This document shows, in pieces, positions 5,316-5,369 of a stretch of DNA of 5,369 bases. Under the pieces are notes generated by a model. The model was not told the origin of the DNA. It ran no database searches and saw only the letters and a program-made list of their open reading frames with translations. Position 1 is the stretch's first letter, and every line of letters starts with the position of its first letter. This stretch comes from Eubacterium sp. UBA3720 (GTDB lineage Bacteria > Bacillota > Clostridia > Lachnospirales > Lachnospiraceae). The translations under genes were made by a program, and so were the position numbers. The stretch is from positions 1 to 5,369 of the forward strand of contig DFHP01000041.1 in assembly GCA_002371335.1 (NCBI GenBank). Direction: 5' to 3'.

Positions 5316-5369
5316 AGCGTTTATCTCAGCGGGAGATTGGTCCCCACTGAGACGAGCCTGTCATAAACC
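5316..5369 (+). repeat. Structured repeat, copy 3, cut by the window edge
   Basis: The 54 bases align without gaps to 3536-3589 with four substitutions. It has the same orientation as copy 2, so the lipoprotein gene and its control region lie between two direct copies. The central hairpin and right arm would lie beyond the window. The left boundary is sharp: the bases before AGCGTTTATC differ between the copies. Confidence 0.75.

Overview
The window looks like a chromosomal stretch from a Gram-positive, low-to-mid GC Firmicute, most likely a gut Clostridium-cluster / Lachnospiraceae-type bacterium. This rests on protein character (a GPH-type sugar symporter start, an AraC-type regulator end, an MdlB/MsbA-like half ABC exporter, a lipoprotein with a Firmicute-style signal peptide), AGGAG-type ribosome binding sites, and compact intergenic regions with strong rho-independent terminators. 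No RNA gene, CRISPR array or complete transposase is visible.

Left part (1-575): a divergent regulatory region. A near-consensus promoter reads leftward out of the window (TTGTGA, 17 nt, TATAAT on the minus strand) with a perfect 16-bp palindrome just upstream of it. A second near-consensus promoter (TTGCAA, 16 nt, TATAAT), whose -10 box lies in an 8-bp dyad, reads rightward into an 81-codon ORF. That ORF is a chimera: its first ~46 residues are the N-terminus of a GPH-family sugar:cation symporter and its last ~33 are the C-terminal end of an AraC-family DNA-binding domain, joined in frame. It is best explained as the scar of a deletion that removed most of a transporter and most of a regulator. 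Directly after its stop codon lies a decayed copy of a repeat that recurs twice more in the window, then an 18-bp perfect-stem bidirectional terminator.

Middle part (576-3480), minus strand: a two-gene operon. A plausible promoter near 3430-3458 drives a 605-residue half-size ABC exporter with all nucleotide-binding motifs intact, followed 58 bp later by a 307-residue fusion of a GNAT acetyltransferase and an FMN-binding split-barrel (pyridoxamine-5'-phosphate-oxidase/NimA-like) domain. Together they suggest export and modification or reduction of a small molecule, possibly a drug or toxin; the substrate cannot be read from sequence.

Right part (3530-5369): a single minus-strand gene for a 479-residue secreted lipoprotein built of parallel beta-helix rungs, with its own strong terminator and an unusual promoter region that contains a long imperfect inverted repeat plus a repeated TGAACCTTA word. 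This gene sits between two same-orientation copies (50 of 54 bases identical over the visible overlap) of a structured repeat that resembles the end of an IS200/IS605-type (TnpB) element or a derived MITE. The repeat family and the chimeric remnant, together, mark this as a region remodelled by mobile DNA.
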